From NCBI GenBank assembly GCA_024500155.1, contig CM044871.1:77112402-77176401 (forward strand): 64,000 bases of DNA, given 5' to 3'. Shown here one piece after another: positions 36,776 to 47,501 of this stretch. The translations under genes and the position numbers were made by a program. Below the pieces are notes generated by a model. The model worked only from the letters and a program-made list of their open reading frames with translations. It ran no database searches and was not told the origin of the DNA. Origin of the DNA: Chenopodium formosanum (taxonomy: Eukaryota; Streptophyta; Magnoliopsida; Caryophyllales; Amaranthaceae). Position 1 is the first letter of the stretch. Each line of letters begins with the position of its first letter.

Positions 36776-37296
36776 TAGAGGTGGGCATCAGTCGTGCTGG
36801 CCCGCAAGCCGCACAGGCCCAGCACGAGATTGGTCCGACACAGCACGAGCCCGCCAGCGGCACGACACGACACGGAGTGGGCTGTGAGCTGTGCCGTGAG
36901 CACGATTTCAAGAATTCGGCACGAGCACGAACCCATGAGCGGCACGGTAGTTTGGCCCGTCAACACGACACGCCAGACATGACCATAAAATAACATAAAT
37001 AATAATAAAGAACTATAATAATAAAAATAAGAATAACAAAAAAGAACAATAATAATATAATAATAAAAAAAATAAAAATAATTAATAAAATTATTTAAAT
37101 AGTATATTCATTTTTTTAAAAAATCAAAAAATTATGGGCCGCCCGGTGCCCGACAGGGCACATCAGGCACGTGGGCCGTGTCTGGGCTGGGTGTGCTAAA
37201 TGGTGGCTCGACACGCCAAGATGCTGGCACGGCACGACACGAGCCACCACTAGGCACGGGTCGCTGCGGCCCAGCACGACACGTTGCTCAACTCTA
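36776..37296. mobile_element. hAT element, non-autonomous, 521 bp
   Basis: The left end is TAGAGGTGGGC and the right end complement is TAGAGTTGAGC. A perfect 8-bp target duplication AGTACCAT lies at 36768-36775 and 37297-37304. Subterminal parts are rich in GGCACGACACG and CGTGCTGGCCCG words in both orientations. The middle is AT-rich. The open frames are products of these words. Confidence 0.88.
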
Positions 37297-37304
37297 AGTA
37301 CCAT

Positions 37305-38766
37305 TGGGTAATTAACACTACCATTGGATGACAAATAGTACCATCAAATATTCAGTGGTACTAATTACGTGTTAAAATAGTATCACTAAATAAATAAGGG
37401 TATTATATATAAACTTTTAGTGGTTATTTAAAAGTGGTCCCACTTACATATCTCTTTGTACTTTTTAATATTTTTATATTTGTTATGCATTTGCAAATGC
37501 ATAACAAAACTACATTAGTACTTCTACTAAAATGACTACCGTAATTTGCATACTTGGCGCATTTTTATTGGCTAAATTTTATGGTGCATTTTTATTGGCT
37601 AAATTTTATGATATAAAATTTCTTTTCGATTTTTTTATCTTAAAATTACAAAATTATTTTTCTAATTTTTTTAATTCAATTTATTAATTTTGAAAATGAA
37701 TTATTGTAATTTTGAAAATCTATTTGTAATTTCATAATTAGTTTTAAAAATTATATTTTTAATATTATAGAAATTAAAAATTAAAATCAAAATTAAAAAA
37801 AAAAAAAATTTGTTCTTCATACATAGATCTAAATAACCGTCTATCATTAAACTCTTCTCTAATTTTTTCACCAAAATGATCATTAATACGTTCAATAAAT
37901 CGGTTATCAATTACATCGATCCAATTCTTTCATGGATATTATGTTTTTTTCGAACATTTTTCCGACAATAGGGTTCAAAAAATTAGAGAGGAGATTAAAC
38001 GTGTTTTGTGCAAATTAGAGAAGAGATTAATATGTTAGATACGCAAATCTAAAACTCCAATTTGCATTATTGCAATCACTTTTGTGAACGAACAAGTGAA
38101 ACTAATGAGCATAGAAGAGAGAAGAGAATCACATCTTTTTACGATCTCGCTGATCTGTAAATATTATATTAATTTTCGTGACCTATTTGTGTATAAGATA
38201 TCAACCTAAATTTGTTTTGGTCATTACCTCAAAAATGCAGTTTATTGTTTCATTGCATATGACCATATGTAACTTTGGATTTTTCCCAAAAAAAAAAAAA
38301 TAAATAAATAAAATATGTAACTTTGGAAATTGACAACAATATGACTGTGTTGCAATTCTATTTTATTCTTTCTTAAGCGAAAGTTTATAGGATTGTGGTC
38401 CTTGTTCAAACACTACACAAAAGACCATCCATTACTTATTTGTCTTAAAATATAATTATTGGAGGCTCACGGACAAACCACAATGCATATATATCTACTA
38501 TTGTGGTTTGATTTTCATATTAACTAGCTTCAAGATTAACTAAATATGTATTAAACCGGCCACCTCAAAGCAAACTCTAATGGCAAGCTCAATGTGATGC
38601 ATGAGATTACCTTTATATGTCATTTAAGATATCTAGCTAATTGTTTTTATATTATTTTCAGAGGGAAAATATAATTAATTATGATTGATTTAATGATATG
38701 TTTGTGTTTAAGGCATTAACTCATACGCTAACCGGGAATCACCTAATATTGGAGTATATTGTTTTA
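37305..38766. other. AT-rich intergenic DNA
   Basis: No gene seen. It contains a 27-bp direct repeat of GCATTTTTATTGGCTAAATT (37559 and 37586), and a short inverted repeat around AAACCACAATGC (38475-38512). Confidence 0.5.
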
Positions 38767-39014
38767 CTAGGTTAAAATCCTGTGCAATAATGCACGGTTG
38801 TTAAATATTTTTTACAATCAAAATATAAGGTATATAAAATATATTGAGCAATATTTTATTTAGGTATATATAGAATAGGATTAAAAAAAAAATTAAAAAA
38901 AAAAAAAAAAAAAGAAAAGAAAAGAGAGATAAGTGAAAAAGGCGGGAAAAATTTTCACAAGATAATGACAAGTGTTATAGATGGATTTGCTTTTAGTATA
39001 GGTTAATAGATAGA
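38767..39014 (-). mobile_element. Small Helitron-like element, about 245 bp
   Basis: On the minus strand it starts TCTATTAACCTATACTAAAA (39010 or 39014, as TCTA is repeated). It ends with a hairpin GTGCATTATTGCAC, eleven bases, then CTAG at 38767, followed by T. TC start, 3' hairpin, CTRR end and insertion before T are Helitron hallmarks. Non-autonomous. Confidence 0.65.
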
Positions 39015-39321
39015 TTGCTTATTACGACCATATGTAATTTTGGACACTGCCAAAACGCAAACTATTAGATTATGTTTTACGAAGTATTATTTTACGCTTA
39101 ACATGTCACTGCAAGATTTATTCAAATATATATATTATCTTATTATTTTGGAAAAAAGATATTTTAAATTTTTTTTGGAGAATTTAAATTATTATCTTTA
39201 ATTATGCTTAATACAATTTTAGTCATATACTCATATTTATGCTCATATGTTAATAAATAATTCTGCACATATTTTTTTACTTAATTTTCCCATTTTTTTT
39301 CAAAAATTTCAAGCAAGTCTC

Positions 39322-39353
39322 AAGTTGAGTCTTGAAATTTCAAGACTCAACTT
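39322..39353. repeat. Perfect 32-bp palindrome
   Basis: AAGTTGAGTCTTGAAA is followed directly by its reverse complement. It could form a cruciform or be the core of a small MITE. Confidence 0.85.
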
Positions 39354-39439
39354 AAGACTTGAGATTGGGACCCACTTTACTTTTATTTTTATTATCTTTT
39401 TTTTTAACACTTTTCTACATATAATATGTGAAATGTTTT

Positions 39440-39975
39440 AGGGCAAAAGGGAAAATTTGCAAATTGCAGCCATTTAAAGTTCGTATTTTGCAAATTGCAG
39501 CCATTTAAATTTTTTTTTGCAAATTGCAGCCCAATTTCGTATAAATTGTAAATTGCAACCCGATTCAATTTTTTCATCGGTTTACATGTTGAAAAATCTT
39601 CGGTTAAAGTTTTAGGGGTCATTTTAGGTCTTCGGGGCCCGAATTGAGCTCAGAATTAGTAAAAAAAAATAACGTAAGTGTCTCATATATACAGTTTTCC
39701 ACAAATCGATACATTTTTGTTACGCAAAACGAGATACTTGCATTATTTTTTTTTGCTAATTTCGAGCTCAATTCGGATCCTTAAGGGCTAAAATGGCCCC
39801 TAAAACCTTAATTAAAGATCAGATTTTTCAACTTGTAAAACGATGAAAAAGTTGAATCGGGCTGCAATTTACAATTTGTATGAACTTTTGGGTTGCAATT
39901 TGCAATTTTATTTTTAAATGGCTGCAATTTGCAAAATACGAACTTTAAATGGCTTCAATTTGCAAATTTGTGTAT
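39440..39975. mobile_element. Foldback element with arms of about 240 bp
   Basis: Left and right halves pair over nearly the whole length. Outer parts repeat TTTGCAAATTGCAGCCATTT; inner parts share TTTTAGGGG(T/C)CATTTTAG and CGAATTGAGCTC. The spacer is only some tens of bases. No frame is credible. A transcript would form a long hairpin. Confidence 0.8.
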
Positions 39976-40159
39976 AACAAGAATTTGATGATATCATTTC
40001 CAATGGAGACCACCAAAAATGATGTCGCATCCAAGTTTTAAGACTTGGGGCTACACTTGCTCTAAGTATAATTGGTGACTTGGTAAGTGCTTGCATGCTT
40101 AGCTGTCATGCCTGTCTATATATATGTATATATGGTAAATGACTAAGTGCGCTTGCTCA

Positions 40160-40160
40160 T

Positions 40161-40203
<43 letters not shown>
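40160..40203. repeat. Poly(T) run, 44 bp
   Basis: Pure T. It may be the poly(A) tail of an old retroposon on the minus strand, but no body was recognised. Confidence 0.85.
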
Positions 40204-40204
<1 letters not shown>

Positions 40205-41073
40205 TTCTCTAGCTCTTTCTCATGCCTCGGATGCCTGTCAAATGTGTCAATTATATATTTATATGGTAAGTGCATTTCCTTCTTATCAATGACACATTAT
40301 TGCTATGGTAATATGCATCATTAGATTTTTCTTTTTTGGACGACATACGTCATTAGATTTTGTGTACACCCATGATAAAAATCTTTGATACTACTACTAT
40401 TAATATCATGAACATATTCCCTCCATTTTTTCCAAGTGTCCCCATAACGGATGCGTGGAATTTTAGGATAAGTGGATATGGTTAGAAATCGTCACATACA
40501 ATTATTACTAAAACTTTATTCATTATTAACCTAATAATAATTCATACTTCCTCCATTCTATTAATATATAAATATATGTATTAGTAGTAAATTCAATTCA
40601 TTAATATAAAACTTAATTGTTGTACGGTGCTTTAAAAAATTTGCAATGAATAACATAGGGCCTGTTCTCATTGACTGAAATGAGCTGAACTGAACTGAAA
40701 TGAACCGAACTTATTAATTAGTGATTTTTAACTACGGATTAATGATCTTTGATTATTTATTATTATATATAGGTGTATATACAAATATACATATTAATAT
40801 TTATGAAAAATATATTAAAAACATGGAACCACAAAACATTTGAAAAACATATACTATATAATTACAAAATAAAATATTAAAATGGCAAAAGAACACAAAA
40901 CACTTTTTAAAAAATTCTCAAAATGAAATAATATAAAATAATAATAAATAAAACAAAGAGTTGGTCTGGTCTTATTTAAAAACTAACTTGATCCTATTTT
41001 TACTCCTAGCTCGTCAAATAATGAAATATGGTATAATAGTCATTAAGTGAAATATGGTATAACCGCATAATAG

Positions 41074-41077
<4 letters not shown>
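40204..41077. other. AT-rich intergenic DNA
   Basis: No gene. It contains half-ends of Stowaway type (CCCTCCATTTTTTCC near 40423; CTTCCTCCATTCTATTAA near 40548) without clear partners, and the start of a relative of the 34926 element at about 40665. Confidence 0.5.
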
Positions 41078-41112
<35 letters not shown>

Positions 41113-41135
41113 CTCAAAAACAAAAGTCATACAAC

Positions 41136-44100
41136 CTACAATAAATTAGTGGGAAGCCGAGATACAATCTGGGCCCCCAATCCTCTAGCTATAGCAAATC
41201 CTACCCTAGTGAAGATATGAGCTGCAGCACGAGCCCCAATGTCTTGCGTCGTCGAGAACCTCTGAATCCGCTTCAGTAACGCAACAACCTCCTTCTCTAA
41301 TTTCCCAAGCGAAGAAAAGGAGAAGGGAATGAAACCATATCCAATCGCCTGACATCGAGCTTCATACTTATCCCGCTTCCGATGAGCAGCATCAGCCACA
41401 ACCTGCCCAGGAATAAAGTCAGATAGCCCTGACTGTGTCAAAGGAGAAGACCCTGTCAAATCAACACAGACATCGCGACCACGATCCCATGAATAAAGTA
41501 ACACATCCGCAGGTCTGAGGGCCTCGTCGTTCCCTCCAGCCAACCCAATGTCAACCTCCTTTCTCGCTGAAATCCCAGAACGATAGCAAACATCAACAAG
41601 GGTATCCCGAACAACATTATGTCGATGTTTAATACCCACAATACCAGCCCAAGACACCGCGTGATCACCGAAAATATCTCTAGCAAAAACCCTCGAACAA
41701 GCAGAGCACTACGTCGAGACAGAGAACAATGGAACACCCAACCGATAGGACAACACACAACGATAAGTCTTAGCATTCATCGTCTGACCCAACCCCGAAA
41801 TAGGAATCGCCCGAAGCCAAGCTGAGGTGTGATCACCCTGCTGTGATTTCCATAATGCTGATTGTCGAGGAGTTAAAGAATAAGCAGATTCTGCAGAAGC
41901 TGTAATCTTTGTGAAATACATATCTGCCAATTTCTTCATGAGTTTAGGGGTAGCGACCTCACTAGGATTACTCAAAATGTCAGACTCCACTGTTCCATTA
42001 AACAAACACAACGCATCCTCAAAGGCTCGTCCAAGACCAACAATGCCAGCATGCCGAAGAAGTTGTGTCTGCAACCCAGCAGACTGCAACCGAGAAGCAA
42101 GAAAAGCATAGTGACGAACATCACCTGCAGAATAAACACCAAGCCCTCCAAACGTAAATGGTAAGGTGGCAAGCCGCCACTGCCAATCACCAAACCCAGG
42201 CCCCGAAGCGGTAACAATACGCTTCAAGAAAGATCGAAGAGCTCCATTAAAAGTGCGCTGAGCTACCTCAAAAGTACTAGGAGGACAAGTACGTAATGCA
42301 AAGTAGAGTTTTGAAACTCCAGTACATGCCCTAAGTAACAACATTTCACACTGAGGATCATCAAGCATAGCGACCTTATCCATGAGGGCAATGGTCTTGG
42401 TCACCCTCTGCATCACAAGCTCACCACTGAAACCAGAATCGGAACTAGCAGGACCTCCAAGCAACCTAACACCACGCAAAGGTCGAGCAATATTAGGCGG
42501 AAAGACACCCACCAGCCTACTTCGAGGGTCTTCCGTAGGCTAGAAAACTTCAGTTTTTTCCACGTTAAGACATAACCCAGAACGAGGTCCTTCCTCCATA
42601 ATCAACTGCAGAACTTGCCCCACCACCAAAGTGTCACCAATAATCGTACCGTCATCTAAATACCAAGCCTGAAGATATATATCAAAAGTCTCCCTATTTT
42701 ACATACCAGGGGTTGTAAAACCAAAGAAAAAGGCAAAGGACCAAGGGGATCACCCTGCTGCACCCCTTGAGATGACCATAAGGTTTGGTCCCCATAGTAC
42801 AACCTGGCTGGATTAGAATAGCAGAATTCAACCCATCGCGAAATGCCCGGACAACGGCGACGTACCTCACTTAACATGACTGAATGATCAACCAGATTGA
42901 AGGCATTTTGAAAATCCACCAATAACATAGATAGACCCACATCAGAACCACGGTCCTCAATCAACCGATTCACCGCATGAAGAATTGCCTCACCACCTGA
43001 AGAAACCCCAACACCAAATTGAAGGCCATCAAAGTAACTCCCTAAAGACTGACCAACCATAACAGCACCCACCTTCGAAACGAGACGTCGCCAAACCGTA
43101 CCCACAACAATAGGACATATACCACCACCGGGCTTGACAAGTGGCGTAAGAGGAGCACTAGCAATGTACTCTCCTAATTCCATAGGACATCTTCCATCTA
43201 GAAAGAGATTAACCACCCCGGTAATAGAGTCAACCAACTCATCTGAGACTGCCACAGCTGCACCACTTAAGCAATCCATAAGATGTTAAGCACGCAAACC
43301 ATCCCTACCACATGATATGCCACGAGGGAAGCTCTTAATCCGATCCAAAACAACAGCAGAAGTCGTAACAAGATGAAGGTGATCAATAGGTATATCAGGC
43401 AAGGATGGAGCTGGAGATGAAGGGTGCTTGGACTGTAAATCCGCAAGAGTGGCGTCATTATAAGGAGCAACGCCTTAAGAGGAAAGAACCCGAACTGTAG
43501 CAGTGTAATGGCCATCGCAAATCTTCCTACGACACTGCTTTATATTACGCTCTTCCAAATCAATGTCTTCATCATCAACCGCCGACAAAGTAGGAGAACC
43601 GTCTGCCAAAATTTCCCTCACAAGCTGCAAATTACCACCCGCTACACTCCAAGAACAAATAGCACGGGAAATACTCTCTTCCTGATGCCGACGTCTGACC
43701 GAAGACCGAGACTCACGACTACTCCTCGGGCGAAAGATTTTAAGGATGCAAAGAGGTAACACCAACAAAGAGACCCAATTAGAAATGTCATCAAGCTTAG
43801 AGATCACCTTATCAAGAGCACCTTTCAGAACCCGAGAAAACCCCAAACGACACTTGGGAGGGATAGACTTAACAGTGCGAAACCCCTTAGAGAATAAACA
43901 ATCAAGGAGAGCCACATCAAAACCACCGCTATGATCTCGCACCTCACCATCCACATGACCAACTCGAGCAGGAGAAGAAGGAGCTTGCGGCTTGGTGAAA
44001 TTATGAAGCACAAAACGAACAATACCATCTCCTTCATCAGGGGGTGACACATCCTCATCCCTATCATGACGACACTTAGAACGTAACGTGTGCGTTTTAT

Positions 44101-44374
44101 TGCAAACTCCACATAACCAAATCCCCATACGCCTAAAAGTAACTTCTGCCTCATTATAAACAACCAAATTAGAAGTAAGAGAATGTCGGGTGATATCTCG
44201 CGCACCGATACAACAATGACGATCACTAAGATGCCTGAATAGAGAACGTCGAGTAGGGCCATTTCCACTCCCATCTTGACAACCACTAAGACCCACAAAC
44301 GGACAATGAAACTTCACAACGACTCCCGACATAGGCTGCAAATAACCTCCCAAGTTACACTTGGAAACTGCCAA
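41136..44374 (-). pseudogene. Zinc finger - reverse transcriptase - endonuclease-like protein, decayed
   Basis: Read in one frame from 44374, with TAA at 43475 and near 43286, one frameshift near 42700, then TAG at 42540 and 41709, ending TAG at 41136. N-terminus: a C2H2-like finger (CPFVGLSGC ... LFRHLSDRH) and CGVCNKTHTLRSKC. Reverse transcriptase: KPGGG(I)CPIVVG...RRL, LLVDFQNAFNLVDH, SQGVQQGDPLGPL and the catalytic box YLDDGTIIGDT. C-terminus: CSAC-x11-H-x3-W where the last zinc ligand is expected to be Cys, RHN, then RPADVLLY...VCVDLTG and a downstream KYEARCQAIGYGF. The CCHC plus P-D...D pattern is that of R2/R4-type elements; no AP-endonuclease domain is seen at the N-terminus. Plant LINEs normally carry the latter. 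Assignment of the endonuclease rests on motif reading only. Several stops fit C-to-T decay. Confidence 0.75.
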
Positions 44375-44671
44375 TTAAACCCCTATAAAGCTGCCTGAAA
44401 ACTGCACCCAAAACACACCAAAAACACCACCAAAACGCACCAAAACAATTGCCCAAAAATTGACCAGAAAAACCAGTACACAACTAGACTTAAACCATAG
44501 CCAAAACGCCTGAAAACTGACCTGAAATACGCCGGAAAATGCACCAGAAACAGACCATAAACTGCACTCAAAAGCAGTCGAAACTGCACCCGAAACTGCC
44601 ACAAAACACAACCTTAAACTCGAGTAGTACGAACCTGAATTATGCCTCAAAAACGAATAGAATTTTGCTAG

Positions 44672-44966
44672 AAAACCAGCCTCAAAACAGCCCGCAAACA
44701 GCCCTCAAAACTGACCCAAAAGTCGCCTGAAATATGCACTAAAATGCTCCAAAAACGCACCCAAAAACACGATTGAAAACAGAGCAGAAACAACTTGAAA
44801 TCGACCAGAATGTCACCTGAAAACCAGCCTAAAACCAGCCCGAAAACAACCCTCGAAACAGACCCTAAAGCCGCCTGATCATTGCACCAAAATTGAACAA
44901 AAAACGCACCCAAAATCATGATTAAAAACAGAGCAGACCACGCTTGAAGCTGCTGCCGGAAAACCG
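44672..44966 (-). repeat. 148-bp tandem duplication in the leader of the non-LTR element
   Basis: Copy 1 starts at 44672 (AAAACCAGCCTCAAAACAGC, plus strand) and copy 2 at about 44820 (AAACCAGCCTAAAACCAGCC). Both continue to ACGCACCCAAAA and AACAGAGCAGA. The whole leader (44375-45198) is made of similar short words such as GCCTGAAAACTG, so open frames there are not credible. Confidence 0.65.
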
Positions 44967-45202
44967 CTGAAACTGGTCGCGCAACCTCTCAGAAAAAACC
45001 CCCGAAACTGCGGGAAAAACCGACGCCGAAAAACCACTGAATATCCGCCTAAAAACAGCCACTGAATTGCCCTAAAAACACCCTTAAAACTGCTCGATCC
45101 CACCAGGAAATCGCCCAAAAAATAGCCCAAAAGCAGCCTGAATCCACCGGACCTAATTGCACTACCACCGAGAATCTGAAACCGCCGGAATATCTGCCAG
45201 AA

Positions 45203-45233
<31 letters not shown>

Positions 45234-45244
45234 GTTGTAATATA

Positions 45245-45365
45245 AGTAGAGGTGATCAATAGACGGGTCGGGCCGGGCTTAGGTCAAAAAATTTGTCCAT
45301 TTCTCGGGCCGGGATGGGTCGGGCCAAGCTTGGGCCCGGAAAACGTGTGCCCAAAACCCAAGATT
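45245..45365. mobile_element. One end of a GC-rich DNA transposon
   Basis: Words GACGGGTCGGGCCGGGC and CGGGCCGGGATGGGTCGGGC, similar in style to hAT subterminal arrays. No second end was found. Confidence 0.35.
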
Positions 45366-47501
45366 TCCCTATTACAATCGGATTGCATCAAGAGTCTCAT
45401 TAAGCCCTTTTCTTTTTGCAACGGTTCTAGATGAAGTAACTCTACCAACCAAGATGAGGTTCCATGGTGTATGTTGTTTGCAAATGATATCGTTTTGCAA
45501 AAGGTATTTAGTAATTAATGCTTTTAATACATGCTCACTCAAGAGATATAAAAGGGCTATTTTGCATAGGATTATAGAGATCTTTTTCAAAATGAAACAC
45601 TGTTAAATCAATAAATAGAGTTGTAGTCTTATAGAGATATTTTTCATTCTACTATACCTCAATCATTCTTTGCTGACCATTAATCTACTTATTTTACTTT
45701 TACTTGTGCTTTATCAATTTGACCTTCATAGGGAGATTTCTATTTTACCTACATTCAATAGGGTATGCATATTTGAATATAATGGTTTCTTAAGCACAAT
45801 GCATGTATCCTATATACATGTTCAACTAGGAAGCTTAGACAAGGTTTAGTGGTGACAAAAGTTGATGTTTTTGTTAGAATTTTATCACATCATAATCTTT
45901 TGTTACTACCTAATGCACTTATGGAAAATCTTGACACTCCGAGAATGTTATGCGAGTGATTGACACAGAGTAATATTAACTGAAATTTTGCTTGTAGTCC
46001 TTAATTTTTCTGAATTTGTATGTTATCTATAGACTGTATCCTGGTGTTTCTAATGTTATAAGATTTACAAGCTCAGAGATATACATCGTTACCACAATGC
46101 GACCTCTACCTCTTGTTTGTCTTTCACTTTAAAGTTAACCATGAATCCTTTCCAGTGCAGCAATTTTATTTCTCTACCAAAAGCAAAAATAGGAGTTGGT
46201 GGTGTATTGTTTAACTTCGTATGTTTGCTGGCCTGAGGAATACGCTCGCTTTTCTTCTGTGTTTTTTAGAGCTAACGAGAAAGATTTCAAGTGTTTGGAT
46301 TGGGTTATTTTTAGTGTTGATTTAACAGTGTTTCATTTTGATGAATTTGTTGCGTTAATTGGATGCGCTTGTAATTTTTGCCCTTTGTATGCAGCAGTTT
46401 TTTTGGGGTAAGGTGCTTTGGTGGACGCATGCACTTCGCTGAATTCTTGTTTCTCTATTGTTAGTTTCTTTTGTTACCCATGGCTTACGTGTTTAGTGTG
46501 TTCTGTGCAGAAAATGTTCCTGCATTTTCCCTTAGAAAGTCTTTTCTTCCCTACTGTTTTACCTCTCCTTTGCTTAATTACGAAAGCATTTTTTGCCGAT
46601 TACAGGTTATGGCTTCAGAACCGAGCTAAGTTTGCATTGCTTTACAGGCTCTTCTAAATTAGATAACTGACTGACTTTATCTACCAAGACCCACTTATGT
46701 ACTGGTAGGCTTGGCTAAGCACAGTTGCGCCTAAACCAGAGTTCATGTGTCTGATCTTACTTCTGATAGGCTTAAAATGTATCAGCTTTGTTATTATAAA
46801 AGAAAAGAGGGTTGCCCTGGACCTAATGTACAAGGAAACATGTTTCAATTGATTGTGTTGGCTTCTTAGAAATTGTTGCTCGTAAAACTGGTGCATTTGC
46901 CATTTCAGCTGAAACTGTTTGGGTTGAAGGGAATGGGTTTATTGCTTGGGTTATGCTTGACTGCTCATACAGGATGTGGTCTGGAATATATGTTTAATGA
47001 GCCATCTTCTGAGGCTGCTAATCTCCTTGCTCCCCAAGGTGTAATAACAATCAATTTTCTTCTTAAAAGTTTAACATAATCATGACCTTATTAAGCTTAT
47101 TATATTTTCCAATAGCTTATAGTTTGTAGTTCATAACCTTTTCCGAATGTTTGTTTATATTGTGCAGCATCAGTGGAGCAAGACGGTCTAATTGCCTCAG
47201 TCAATCAGATCATAGCTTGTACAATCTAAGTGTCATTATATAAGCAGTATTACTGTAGATGGTTCCCTATTTTTTTTTGTGTATATTCAAGATACTTTTA
47301 TATTATTCATCTACTTTTCTTTTAGCCATTTTATTATCTATATTGTTCTTTCTTTTAGCCCCATTCGTAATACTTTTACATGAACTATCGCTCTAACAAT
47401 CAACAATTACAAATTTAATACCTCTGAGTTTAATTTCGCAAAATTGGGGGACTTAGTTTTTCCCAATAAAGTATATATCACATTGATGTACTTATCAGTT
47501 A
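45366..47501 (+). other. Intergenic; possible orphan exons near 46960-47230
   Basis: No complete gene. Between an AG at 46970 and a GT at 47040 lies an open stretch (CGLEYMFNEPSSEAANLLAP). After an AG near 47167 a second stretch (SVEQDGLIASVNQIIACTI, then TAA at about 47228) continues in matching phase. They could be the last exons of a lost or highly decayed gene; I do not recognise the protein. The rest is T-rich DNA with no recognised feature. Confidence 0.25.

Larger units (their letters stand above)
41078..45233 (-). mobile_element. Non-LTR retrotransposon of restriction-like endonuclease type, flanked by (AAT)n
   Basis: On the minus strand: (AAT)n at 45199-45233, an A/C-poor-on-minus leader of about 0.8 kb with a 148-bp tandem duplication, one long decayed protein frame (44374-41136), a short 3' tail, then (AAT)n of about 11-12 units (41078-41111). 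No LTRs and no poly(A). The (AAT)n on both sides suggests insertion into such a repeat, or a microsatellite tail at one end. About 4.1 kb, close to full length. Confidence 0.7.

Noticed and set aside
36700..36993. 97-codon frame rich in His, Arg and Ala
   Set aside because: It starts outside and runs into the hAT element; the composition reflects the GGCACGACACG subterminal words.
40410..40620. Complete Stowaway MITE
   Set aside because: Two CCTCC half-ends are visible but no matching arm with a TA border could be paired.
43508..44298. Frames on both strands over the non-LTR element
   Set aside because: Shadows of the true minus-strand frame, which has the zinc finger and reverse transcriptase motifs.
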